NCBI GenBank assembly: GCA_027922465.2
Contig: BQMF02000634.1
Location: 124,001 to 188,000, forward strand
Reading direction: 5' to 3'
Source of the DNA: Turritopsis dohrnii
Taxonomy: Eukaryota > Cnidaria > Hydrozoa > Anthoathecata > Oceaniidae
Length of the DNA: 64,000 bases
Below are positions 11,484 to 21,445 of this stretch, piece after piece. The notes below the pieces were generated by a model. It made no database searches. It saw only the letters and a list, made by a program, of their open reading frames with translations, and was not told where the DNA came from. Position numbers and translations under genes: made by a program. Numbering within the stretch: position 1 is the first letter of the stretch; every line of letters starts with the position of its first letter.

Positions 11484-12440
11484 GTGTTTCATAAAATTGG
11501 ATTTCAAGAATATCATGGCAGTTTTTGAAGGAAATATCCAATTAATTTTTAAACAATAAAGAAAGAGAAAGTGTTTGTTAGAACTCTGAGTTTCTTCGTT
11601 AAGATTCATCAGCTAACTAAACCGAAAACGGTAGAAATTACAATGTAATGTCATCTCGATTGACGTCATTTTATATATTTTGGAGTTTGAACTTATTTTG
11701 GTGACGGCATTTAGACACCAGTTCAATTAATTTTTATATATTTTATATCGATAGAATGCGTATCTTTTTCTCTGTCTCATGATGTACAGTGTGTATCAAA
11801 ATGTCTTATCCATCAACTTTCAAGGCGTATATCTCATTACTTGTCTGATAAAATATTGTGAATTTTATATCACAAGAAAGAGCTTCTCATGCACTATCCA
11901 TTGATATAAAATTTTTGCAAAATATTTGTTCTTCGAAAAGATATTGAAGAAAAACTCAATGATTTGGCTCATTAATTTCTTAAAAGTCAATTAACTGAGA
12001 TGCTAATGACTTTTTAATTATGTAACTATCTTTTGTTCTGCTGATGATACCTTTAGAAAGTTTTAAGTATAGCTTTGCGTATTAATTTCCCATAACAATT
12101 AATCTGAAAATTGTAAATGAGAATCTTTTTACTGTGTCATGATTTTTAATTTTTTATTCTATTTATAAATGGCCTTCATTGTAAATTGAGTTAATTGACT
12201 TTTAACAATTTAAAAAACCAAATCGTTGAGTTTTTCTTCAATATCTTTTCGAAAAACAAATATTTTGACAAACATTTTACATTAATGGATAGAGCATGAA
12301 AAGCTCTTTCTTGTGATATAAAATTCACAATATTTTATCAGACATGTAATGAGATATACGCCTTGAAAGTTAGTGGATAAGACAATTTGATACACACTGT
12401 ATATCTTGTAGGAAGTGGAAAAGCAGAAGAAAAAATAAGT
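11484..12440 (+). repeat. Interspersed repeat interrupted by a MITE
   Basis: The left part (11,484-11,786) and right part (12,402-12,440, GTAGGAAGTGGAAAAG) are both similar to the single repeat at 3159-3345. The 613-bp MITE lies between them. The fit of both flanks to one uninterrupted copy shows the order of insertion. Confidence 0.65.
11787..12399. mobile_element. Tc1/mariner-type MITE with 210-bp inverted repeats
   Basis: The element starts CAGTGTGTATCAAA and ends TTTGATACACACTG-like, flanked on both sides by TA (11,785-11,786 and 12,400-12,401). The arms, about 11,787-11,998 and 12,190-12,399, are imperfect reverse complements. Both carry ATATCTTTTCGAA-type and TCTTGTGATATAAAATTCAC-type segments. 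It has no coding capacity and would depend on a transposase made elsewhere. The superfamily is inferred from the TA duplication and CAGTGTG terminus. Confidence 0.85.
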
Positions 12441-12611
12441 TTAGAAAACCTCATTAGTTTCCTAACGATCAATTAAGATGTAAAGTTAACAACCGTATCC
12501 TAATTGTTTAAATGTGCAAAATCTTTTATGCCGTTATGTGACATCTGATACTCTCAATTGAAGTAATGCCTTACGTAAAAATTTTGAAAATGTGCATAAT
12601 ATTGGCTTTGT

Positions 12612-12975
12612 TAAGCCTGATTCAGACCTGACGATTACGATGATTAAAAAACATATCAATCGTCGTAATCGCCAATCGCCAGGTCTGAACACTCTCAATA
12701 ACCTCAAAATACTAATTTCAAAATTGTTTCAAACACATGATACTTCTTTCCTTTGTTAAGTTTGAATTTTTTTGTAAAATTTGAAGCACGTGCCTTCACG
12801 ATCTTAAAACAATAGAATTGACGTAAGAGTCAATAGATTTTTACCTATAATAGAGCGACTACAACGATAGCGTATCAAAAGTTCTTGATATTTTCCGATG
12901 ATTACAAAAGTGTTCACATTAGACAATTACGACGATTACACTAAATTTTAATCGTCGTTATCGTCATCTCTGACT
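12612..12975. repeat. Foldback element with GATTACGACGATT arms, copy 1
   Basis: The start (TTCAGACCTGACGATTACG) and end (TTTTAATCGTCGTTATCG) are related inverted repeats. The internal CGTCGTAATCGCCAATC and CAGGTCTGAACACTCTCAA match a second copy at 16.9 kb. It lies just upstream of the transmembrane exon. It is non-coding; the superfamily is not assigned. Confidence 0.65.
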
Positions 12976-13077
12976 TTCTGTTTGTAGTATTTATGAGAAA
13001 CAAATTGTGAGGAGAATTTTTATGAAAAGTAAAAAGATATGTTCAAGAATTCAAAGCATCTCATCCTTTTACTTCAG

Positions 13078-13171
13078 ATGTTTGTGAACTCCCCGTCGTA
13101 GAAGTTGGTTCTGGAGTAGGAATCCTGTTAGTTGTAACGATAATTGCGTGTATTGCTGTTATTGTAGTGAG
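13078..13171 (+). CDS. Receptor-like gene, transmembrane exon (exon A)
   Basis: A 94-nt exon with acceptor TTTTACTTCAG (ending 13,077) and donor GAG|GTAAGG (GT at 13,172). In frame it reads about 8 juxtamembrane residues (VCELPVVE), then a hydrophobic helix VGILLVVTIIACIAVIVV, then a basic residue completed across the intron. This is the pattern of a single-pass type I membrane protein leaving the membrane on the cytoplasmic side. It starts and ends in phases matching exon B. The extracellular exons were not found upstream; they may lie beyond long repeat-filled introns or outside the window. Splice signals and phase are seen; receptor function is inferred. Confidence 0.65.
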
Positions 13172-13265
13172 GTAAGGCCTGGTTTCCATTACTGCATATT
13201 TTTGACGAAAAAATTCATCGGTGGTTATAAAAACAAGGCGTTTATCACACAAATAAAGATTTCAA

Positions 13266-13482
13266 TAGACATTTCCCGAGTTTATTTTCTATCAAGCTCC
13301 GCCTCGTTTTCGCAATGGTTAATATGGTAACGAAATCTCACGGGACTCATTTCAGTAATGTGCTATAAGTGTAATAATTGTGATAGTGTTAATGATTGAG
13401 CACAAGAGATTCGGTTGTCATAGTAACGCAATTGAAAACGAGGCGGAGTGTGATAAAAAATAAACTCGGGAAAGGTCTATTA
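13266..13482. repeat. Foldback MITE in intron, TAGAC ends
   Basis: The left arm (about 13,266-13,335) and right arm (about 13,410-13,482) are reverse complements with few mismatches. Both contain CTCGGGAAA, CTCCGCCTCGTTTTC or their complements. The ends are TAGACATTTCCCGAG and CTCGGGAAAGGTCTA. It is 217 bp long, non-coding, and sits in the intron between exons A and B. Confidence 0.75.
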
Positions 13483-13880
13483 GCGGAGCATTATATATTG
13501 CCAAACGTGGTTTGTAGTTTTAGCAAACAAAATTTGTTTGCTTTACTTTTGACACTACGTCTAAACCTAACTTTATTTGGACATTTCATACTGTCATATT
13601 TTCAGGACATTAACTAAGTGCGAATCATCAGTTATGTTTGTACAAGATTTGTCTGATTTCCTTATGAAAGTATGATGCAAAAAGCATAATGTAAATCAAC
13701 TTAAAATTTCCGGGGGTACTTTTAATCGAATGGAGAAGAGCAACTTATTATTTAATGGAGGATATTTGATAATCCATACTGAGAAAGAAGAGATCGTATT
13801 GTTATTGTATAAAAGTTCACAGGATGACAGAAGGTACTTCGTAAAGGTGTACCATTTAATAATGAATATCTCATTTTCAG

Positions 13881-14242
13881 GAAAAGTGGGAAAAGAACAA
13901 GAAAAAAAGGTGCTGATACTTCTGGAAAAGATGAATATGGCGATGTTGCCATGGATGAAGATCACTATAAATCAATACAACTGCTAAAGATCGATCCTGA
14001 TACAATAACGTACGCCACGTTAAGAAAAACTTCTCAAGACGACGAACGAACTGACGAAGAGCTATACAAAGGCCCCGATACTTCGGCTTTCGATAAAAGT
14101 AGGCTGACCTATGCATCTTTGAACGATGTGGCACCACCAAATATCGAGAAGAAAAACCATTTGAAGGCTTATATCGATGGTGATTGTGCAGACGTCAAAA
14201 TAGAATACGAGAACATAAAAGCATTTTCAACGGAACATCCAG
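13881..14242 (+). CDS. Receptor-like gene, cytoplasmic tail exon with tyrosine motifs (exon B)
   Basis: The acceptor is ATCTCATTTTCAG and the donor CCAG|GTAAAC (GT at 14,243). The first base completes the arginine codon left open by exon A; 120 codons follow and one base carries over. After a basic stretch (KSGKRTRKK) come ITYATL, LTYASL and IEYENI, three matches to the I/V/L/S-x-Y-x-x-I/V/L immunoreceptor inhibitory pattern. EYGDVAMDEDHYKSI, near the start, has the YxxV-x6-YxxI spacing of an ITAM with V at one position. If expressed, these tyrosines could be kinase substrates that recruit SH2 proteins (inference). If the donor is not used, the frame stays open to 14,310, but that run enters the hAT-like element at 14,269. 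Confidence 0.65.
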
Positions 14243-14386
14243 GTAAACAAAACAATATGTCTGGTGTTCAGGGGCGGACGCAGCATTACTATAGGTACGG
14301 CTCAACCTAGTGGATTCCAACAAGAATTCCGATTCCCCGACTTTTCTCGGAATAACCCGATTTACGGACAAATGCTTCCCGAAAAT

Positions 14387-14411
14387 GGGGGGGGGGGGGG
14401 GGGGGGGGGGG
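14387..14411 (+). repeat. Run of 25 guanines
   Basis: An uninterrupted G25 in otherwise AT-rich DNA, inside the hAT-like element. It could form a G-quadruplex. Such runs are prone to length error in assemblies. Confidence 0.95.
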
Positions 14412-14491
14412 CGGTTAGGAGATCAACGTAACAGGCTTCATCAGCAGGATTAGGAAAGAATTTGTTTCTCTTTATTTCTTCTAAAATCTGG

Positions 14492-14840
14492 TCAGATATT
14501 AAATTCGACTTTTTTTGATCGACCTCGGTAGCGTTGTCCATCCACTTCTGGTGTCATAATACGTTTAATCCAGTCTTTGCTGCACTGAACATGACCAAAC
14601 CATCTCAGACGGTTGAGTCGAAGGGCTGATTTCAACCTTTTTCCAAGCAAAGCTGAACTAACACGATCGGCAAGCTTAACCCCACAGATCCAGTGTATCA
14701 TTGCACGATCATTTCTCTCAAGTTGTTGGAGGTCATCAACCCAGCATTCTTTTGCATAAAGCATGGACGAGCAAACATAAGCCAAGAGCTGAGAGTAGTT
14801 GGGGAATTTCAAAACCAACAGAATAAGCATCTAGCCATTA
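14492..14840 (-). pseudogene. LINE C-terminal fragment inside the hAT-like element
   Basis: The minus strand reads MLYAKECW, then LERNDRAMIHWICGVKLADR and LNRLRWFGHVQ, the conserved C-terminal region after the RT domain in many non-LTR elements and related endogenous RT genes. Only about 110 residues remain, without the catalytic RT motifs. It is a 5'-truncated fragment. The family name is not certain. Confidence 0.7.
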
Positions 14841-16903
14841 CAACTGAAATGGCCATTCATCTGTTTTGTCTTTTCGAGCTCAAAAACATTGTCAATGAAT
14901 GATTTCTTATCCTGGGGAGAAGCTGTAGAGGACGTGTGAATGTGGGTTGTAACATCATCATCCAATAATGGTAATTCTTCATGGCTTTCCTTAGCTTTGT
15001 CTGTAGAAGAAGATAAACTCAATTGGGATATTGAAAATACATCATGAGAAATTTGTTCAATCTTAGGAAACTATTCCTTCTAAGCTGAAGGTTTTCTTAA
15101 GTAAATCCAGGAAAGGATAAACCCGTTTGAATCTTAGATGTTCCTGCGGTTACTTTTCGTTTATAAAGAAACCCAGAAACCAACGGAACATAGTGATTAT
15201 GGGAAAAGTGCTTGAGATTGATGTCCTCTCAAAACAAAATACGGATTGTGAGATTAGATTCATCCAACTTACACTGAAAGGCCACACTAACAGCATTTGG
15301 TTTCAACTTTATCCACAAAGTGGGTGCATAATGGGTGCATGACTTATGTATGACTGGTGAAAGTCCCAACACAAGACAGAACACCAATTTTGTTCCTTGC
15401 AAATTTGCATTGCTTGTTCCTCATTAACCCTTTAAATATTTTCTCTTGATCTTCAGTAAAATGATTTTAGCAACAGAGGGTTTCCACTGTCAAATACTGT
15501 GTTAAGCTGAAGTTCTAATAATGCAAGGGCCCTGATAGCAAATCCACTGCTGAATTTTCTTCAAATAAATACACATAGCTACACGAATGGTCATCATCAC
15601 CGAAGAATCTCTAAATAATTGCATATATCTAATGAAATTAAATATCACAAAAGAAAGTTAATGTATACATGCAAACTCTTGTAGTTTTTGATCACGGCCA
15701 ACAGATACCATGTTTAAAATACATAATAAGTTTTTGTAGTAAGCAAGTCCAACGACTCGTAAAATCCCAACCAGGAGTTTAGCAAGGCAAAAAATAATAA
15801 ATAAAAAAACTTCACATAGAAATTCTTCAAAATTTATAAAATTTTGTTTTTCGTCGAAGTTACAAATATATAAAGCCATGCATGTGAATGAAAATAAAAA
15901 AACAAACATTGAATCCGCATTCACATTGTTTTTTCGGTGTCATTAATTAAATGAATTTGAATTAATATATAATAATTAAGAAAACCAACTAACACTTATG
16001 ATGTTTGCAAAGTAAAATATAAAGAAAAACATAAACTTACTTTAAAGCAATGACTGTGCATCCAACATGATGTCTTCTACCACACTACTCTTCTGTATTT
16101 CTCAGCTGTAAAGTCCTTTCTCAAGGCTTTACCTACCAGATTCATGCGCTCATTGAAACACAAAACCCTTTTGGAGAACAATTTCTTCAGTATGGTTAAA
16201 TTTAAAGATCCTAATGTCATATTATCGTTGAGATTAAGCGCTTCAAAAACTCTTTCCCCATGCATCATGTCCGATTCAAGCAAATTGAGAAAGAGGTTCA
16301 TAAGGACGATGCACGTGTGTGAGTTTTGAGCCGTATTTGCTTACTCTACCGACAACCGAAAGATTTAAAGGCTAAGGATTTGTTCTGATACGTATTATCG
16401 TTTTGCGTACTTTTGGCATGACAGCCGCACTTTCAAAACAAACGGAAAACCGAAAGAAGTACTATGAAGCTGGGATTAGGGGTAGAGGTGTCCAACTACC
16501 GTAAAATCGGGACTTTAGCAGTAAGTTTGAGTCGTATCGAAGAGCTGCAATACGGCTCAAAACTGCTAGTTATAACCCCTAACATCATTGATCAAAAGAA
16601 GCCGATTTTTGAGCCGTAAAGAAGAACAATACAACAGTGGGGTTTCCAGTTATAGCTTACCTAAAATTTGGGAGTCAAATGGGGCGCCAACAAATAATGC
16701 GCTAATGCATAAAAAACCTGTTGATTGATTTTCAAACGACGTCGTAATGGCGTGATTACGCTGGCGTCAAGAATAGACAAACAGACAAAGAAGCACGGCA
16801 GTAAATCATTTAGTAATCATTCTCTTGACTAAATTTTGCTACAGCTTGAGCCGTGTGAGCCGTACCCTGCATCCGCCACTGGTGTTGATGGAAATGCATA
16901 TGT

Positions 16904-17222
16904 CAAAATATCAATCGTCGTAATCGCCAATCACCAGGTCTGAACACTCTCAAGTACCTCAAAATACGTTTTATGTTTGAAGTTCTTTGTAAAATTTAAG
17001 CCATCAAAATCTTAAAACAAATATAAATGATGTAAAAGTCAATAGGTTTTTACATATACTAGAGTGACTACGACGACAAAATTTAAAGATTTTTTTATAT
17101 TTTGTCGTTGTAAACGCTAGGTGTTTATGACAATTACGGCGATTACAACAGTGTTCATATTAGACGATTACGACGATTACGAAGATTACACTAAATTTTA
17201 ATCGTCGTAATCGTTCTGAACC
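16904..17222. repeat. Foldback element with GATTACGACGATT arms, copy 2
   Basis: Begins TCAATCGTCGTAATCGCCAA and ends TTTTAATCGTCGTAATCG. It shares CAGGTCTGAACACTCTCAA and GTGTTCATATTAGACGATTA-type segments with copy 1 at 12.6-13.0 kb. It begins just after the right target duplication of the hAT-like element. It is non-coding. Confidence 0.65.
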
Positions 17223-17279
17223 AAAGTGAAAGCGATAAAAAGTTGTTACATAACTGTTTTTGTTTTCGGAAATTGATCT

Positions 17280-17690
17280 TATTGTTTAAAATCTTAATTG
17301 ATCGTTTAGAATTTAATGATTTTTTCCAAATTATTTTTCGATTTTCTCTTCTTCTACTTCTCCATTTCCTACAAAAAATGCATCACGAGAAAAACCAATG
17401 GATACAAATTCCATACAGATGGAAAATGTCTGGGATTCTTTTAAGCCTTTCTAAATACGAAATATCGTTTGTTTCATGTGTGGACTGTAGTGCTTTTTAA
17501 GCTCTGGATACATCCAGCTCAGCTCAGTTTCCTCTTCAGCTCCAACAACATACAAGAATGTCTTGTCTACCCTCTGCCTGTGCATCATTTTATGTTTGAT
17601 GTTTCTCTAGCTATTTTAGCTTATTTACTTGTATAGTTCATGGCTGTATCATCAATGTCTTGAATTAGGAATAGGGACTTAATATTTACT
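17280..17690. repeat. Reverse copy of the 3.16-kb repeat, then plus-strand fragment of a rolling-circle monomer body
   Basis: About 17,280-17,400 is the reverse complement of the repeat at 3270-3330. From about 17,405 to 17,690 the sequence matches the complement of 44,040-44,350. Examples are AAAATGTCTGGGATTCTTTT, CATCCAGCTCAGCTCAGTTT and CTCTTCAGCTCCAACAACAT. This is the body of the 1.47-kb Helentron-type monomer, here in plus orientation and lacking both termini. Confidence 0.6.
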
Positions 17691-17779
17691 TACCTTGATT
17701 GTCTGTAAATTCTAAATACTGGACATCCTTTATCGCAAATTTCTGCTTTCAGTTATGTTTGCTAATTTTGGTAAGTTTA

Positions 17780-18790
17780 GGTCATATTTTTCGTAATCCT
17801 AATCTTCGTTTACTTTTTGTGTTTGGGAAGTCTTTGGGAAGAGAATCACACAATTTAAAATTATTACAGATCGATGCGTCAAATGCATTTAACTCAATAC
17901 ACAGATCAGTGACGTTACATAACATGGATATACATTGTGTTTTTTTTTCAACATACGTTATCAACTATTATCAAGCACCAGCGCACCTTTTCATATCCGG
18001 AGGGAAAGAAATTCGATTTAATGAGGGTACTACTCAGGGTGATCCTGTTGCTATGAATATGTACGCCATTTGTACTCTTGCCTTTCTTCAATTGCGTGCA
18101 AATTCTAGTACTAACAAGATTCCAAGGCGCCTTGCCTATGCTGATGACATTACTGGCATAGGAAAACTTACAGAGCTTCGATCATGGTGGGAAAGTGTAG
18201 TAACACATGGTCCAAATATCGGCTATTATCCAAAAGCTAGAAAGAATTGGTTAATTGTGAAAGAACAATACCTCGCTGAAGCAGTCACATTATTTAATGG
18301 TGTTTAAATTACCACAGACGGTTACCGCCATTATGGAGCCATTGTTGGTAGTAACGAATGCAAAAAAAACTGTCTCAAATTTTGTACGACAATCGAAACC
18401 TAGCAGAAGATTATCTCCAGGCCGTCTACACAGCTTCTTTTTTGGTTTTCAACATAAATTCACGTACCTTTTTAGAACTGTATCTGATATCTCCGCTGAT
18501 TTACAACCTTTAGAGAATGCTATTAGAGGCAGTTTCCTGAAAGTAATTCTTAACGGTTGCGTGTGCAATGGCGAGGAAAGAATATTATTCTCGCTTCCCG
18601 TGAAATATGGTGGGTTAGCTGTTTATAATCCATGTGAACCTTACGATATTGAATACCATAGTTCAAGATCGGTGACAAGTTTAATGGTGAACAAAGTAAA
18701 AAATCAAGTTGACAAATACGACGAAGCAGTGGAAAGTAACCAAAACAAGCAAGCAAATTGAAAAAAGGAAGGCTTGCTGCAAGAAATAAA
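17780..18790 (+). pseudogene. Reverse transcriptase of unusual lineage, C-terminal half
   Basis: In frame to 18,307 the protein reads LLQIDASNAFNS (motif A aspartate), EGTTQGDPVAM (motif B) and RLAYADDITG (motif C catalytic pair). GYYPKARKNWLIVK follows. After a frameshift near 18,300 another frame carries LFRTVSDISADLQPLE and FSLPVKYGGLAVYNP. I recall this arrangement (DASNAFNS, TTQGDP, YADD, SLP..GGL) from RT-like proteins abundant in cnidarian genomes. It is not a standard CR1, RTE or gypsy RT, and I cannot name the clade. The 5' half is missing here, but a matching half lies on the opposite strand at 20,090-19,620. The 3' end abuts a rolling-circle monomer at 18,794. Confidence 0.7.
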
Positions 18791-18793
18791 ATC

Positions 18794-19271
18794 AACAAGA
18801 TGCCCTTACGGGCAGAAAGATTTCTGCAAAATTTGTTGAAGCATGAAAAATGAAATATGGTATGACATTTATGAAATTCGACAGAAAATGCTGCATGATC
18901 TAAGTGTGCTCCAACAACTGACCTTTCCGTTAACAGCCGAGTGCACTAGCCAACTACGCCACGGTACCACATGTGCATTTGTATTGTATTATACACATTT
19001 TTCCACCCATCTGTTTACAAAATGTTGAGAACTTTTTTTTAGTTAGAAAAGGATGATCACAGTCCAAGATAATTATTAGTTTCTTCTATAAATATTCATT
19101 TATAAAATTTCTAATGAATCAAATCTCAAAATATGTTTTATGTCTTAAAATATAATTAATCTTGATCAGGGAAACTTTGTAAATCTTACGCTGACATGCA
19201 ATGCACGGTGCTTTTGTTTCATGTAAATGCACGCACGAGATTTCAAAAAACCGCTAGGTTTGGCCAGTAAG
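18794..19271 (-). mobile_element. Rolling-circle monomer with tRNA-Asn-like segment
   Basis: On the plus strand the monomer starts AACAAGATGCCCTTACGGGC and ends CCGCTAGGTTTGGCCAGTAAG; its own orientation is minus. About 18,905-18,968 is tRNA-like (minus strand): TGGCGTAGTTGGCTAG matches box A, and the anticodon loop is CTGTTAA (anticodon GTT, Asn) in a CTCGG stem. Box B is degenerate. The right part matches 41,500-41,775. It is non-coding and non-autonomous. Confidence 0.75.
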
Positions 19272-19284
19272 AAAAAAAAAAGAA

Positions 19285-19560
19285 AACAAGATGCCCTTGC
19301 AGGCATAAGGATTTCTGCAAAATCAGCTGAAGTATGAAAAAAAAGACTATGACATTCTTGAAATTTAAGAAAAGTTTAATAATTTCCGCAACATTCATTT
19401 ATTAAATTTTTGATCATGTACTCCCCAAAAATCTGGAAAAAAACATAATTGTCACTATGGAAAACTTTATACCAATAAACACCAATATCTGAATTGATCA
19501 CTGAATCTTTAATATCATTTCATACCAACTTCATCAGCAAACATATCAACTGATGCATGA
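19285..19560 (-). mobile_element. Truncated rolling-circle monomer of the 1.47-kb class
   Basis: Starts AACAAGATGCCCTTGCAGGC, 14 bp after the previous monomer ends, so the two are head to tail. It follows the monomers at 41,778 and 43,244 through GATCATGTACTCCCCAAAAA and AATTGTCACTATG. Similarity ends near 19,500-19,560 and the 5' part is missing. Confidence 0.65.
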
Positions 19561-19619
19561 ACTGCAATTTCACAACCACATTTTATTTCTGTACATTCCC
19601 GCTAATTTCCATTAGTATT

Positions 19620-20090
19620 GATTATGCCTTTTCTTACACACATGATAACTGCTTTTCCAATTATGTGTCGCAATACCTCTCCAATCCCAACGGGTCTTAA
19701 CCCAGGGCTTCTGTCTAAAGAGATTACTCGACAAGCTAATAGAGCTTCCAAGTTTCTGGATCCGACACAGGCTTTGCACACAGAATTCTTGTGAATCTAG
19801 CTAGTGATTTTCTAAAATCCTTTACAGCCGTCCTAAAAATGTTGTTGCCAATGACTCTGCGCCATTCATCTGCATTCAACCTGGAAACGCCTGCTGCTCC
19901 TTTACTTTTGAGACAAGCTCCAAGAATGCTAGAGTCATCTATATTTTCGTAGATTATGTCATTAACATTAGCAATTGAACTCTGGAGAAGAAGGTCTTTT
20001 TGTATTGAACTTGCGTCTAGATGTTTCAGATGGAGTTCATTCATCGTGTCGTCTTTCAATGGTAAGATACCATTGCATTGATCTGACTTA
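19620..20090 (-). pseudogene. Reverse transcriptase of unusual lineage, N-terminal half, inverted
   Basis: A minus-strand frame of 107 codons (20,059-19,736) reads SILGACLKSKGAAGVSRLNA and DEWRRVIGNNIFRTAVKDF. After a stop and shift it continues LACRVISLDRSPGLRPVGIG then EVLRHIIGKAVI (about 19,740-19,640), the fingers region just upstream of motif A. This is the piece absent from the plus-strand fragment at 17,780-18,790, and the two point toward each other. They probably derive from one element type and were separated by an inversion or by two insertions. Inactive. Confidence 0.65.
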
Positions 20091-21445
20091 AAGCACCGTT
20101 GATGTTCCCTTTGATCATCATTTTTTGAAATTCATCTTTTCCTGTCTGGTGGCAAACCTTTGCTTAAGCGACTTTTGTATATCAAGAGATTCAGCGAAGT
20201 AGAAATGTCTTTCTGCCTCCATAATTCTAATCTTCTTTCTAAAGTCTTTTTGTTCTCGAGTGTTGTTGTTTTTGAACTTGTTCATTGTAGAAAGAGACTT
20301 CGTAGTAACAACATTTTAAGTGAAACATCGCAACATGGAGAATCATTATTCCTTAATTCTATAGTTTGAGTTAGTTTCTTAATGAAACTTCTTCCGATGC
20401 TTCCTTTAGTAAGTTGAAATAGATTTCGCTTCCATACACTCATCATTACGCATCATTTATGCTCTTTTTTTAAAAATCATCAGCATGTCTACTTGCATCA
20501 ATTGTAGGTTGTTCAGTTAGCATTGGTTCTTTGTTTACAGTATTAATGTTGTTATCTCTCGGTTTACATGCTCTCTGATGATTTTTCAGTCTAGACAAGC
20601 TGCTAAATATATGTGTACAGTCGATACATTGCAAGGTTATTTTGATCGTTTAATCTCCCGTTATTGTGGGAAGATGATGTTGTTTGATATTTTAACATGG
20701 TCTTTGAGATATGCAAGATCAATCAGAACCCAATTTACTCCTACTCTTCAACCCCTGCAGTATTTAGTTAGTTGATTGTTGCGTTTGTAAGCCAATAAAT
20801 TACTGTAAAATCTATCTTCAATTGTAAAGATTACGAATTTCCAAACGTTCTAACGGAATCGACTCTGTAAAAATTCTGAACATCCACGGTAACCAATCTT
20901 CATTGTATATCTTTAAAAATCAAAAAGTGTTTGTATAAACTCATTTCAAAGTTATTTCATCAAGATTTTCCATTTCCGCATTATTTTAAACTAAGTATTT
21001 TAACAGTTTCTCTAGAAGTCATTTTTCCTTCGTGCTTTCAAAAGGTGATGGTAGCTATCTTCTTCTTCTTCTTCTTCTTCTTCTTATTATTATTATTATT
21101 ATCAACAATCTTTATACAGGTATTTACATTTCAACAAACTTAATTGCTGCTATCAACATGCATCCTGTTAAATAAAAAATGTAAAAATAAAATAAATGAA
21201 CAAAAATTTTATAGAATATATCTCTACTATAATTGGTTAAAATGTAAAATGTTAAAATTTATGAAAGCAAGATTTAAATAAGTCATTGACATAAAGTCGC
21301 TGACTTAACAACAAGGCAAGAAAAGCTTACGAATTTCGTAAAGTAGCTGAAGTTTGATAATATGTGATGTAAGAAATGTAGCTTGAAACATTCATAGAAC
21401 TATGACAAAAAACAACTTTTCTATGTTATTCTTTGAAGTATTGTT
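20091..21445. other. Intronic or intergenic stretch; CTT/ATT microsatellite
   Basis: No gene is supported. A (TTC)n run followed by (TTA)n lies at about 21,058-21,102. Open frames at 20,160-20,369 and 20,578-20,775 have no recognised domain. Confidence 0.4.

Larger units (their letters stand above)
14269..16881. mobile_element. hAT-like element in intron, 5-bp duplication GTGTT
   Basis: The left end is CAGGGGCGGACGCAG and the right end CTGCATCCGCCACTG, which are inverted with few differences. GTGTT flanks both (14,264-14,268 and 16,882-16,886). Motif GAGCCGTA or its complement recurs near the ends (about 14,297, 16,327, 16,555, 16,607, 16,848, 16,857), as in subterminal transposase-binding repeats. 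The 5-bp duplication suggests the hAT5 type rather than the usual 8-bp hAT; CTGGTGTT would give 8 bp if the end is set three bases earlier. No intact transposase is seen. Short minus-strand frames at 14,831-15,022 and 16,077-16,301 are unassigned. Confidence 0.7.
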
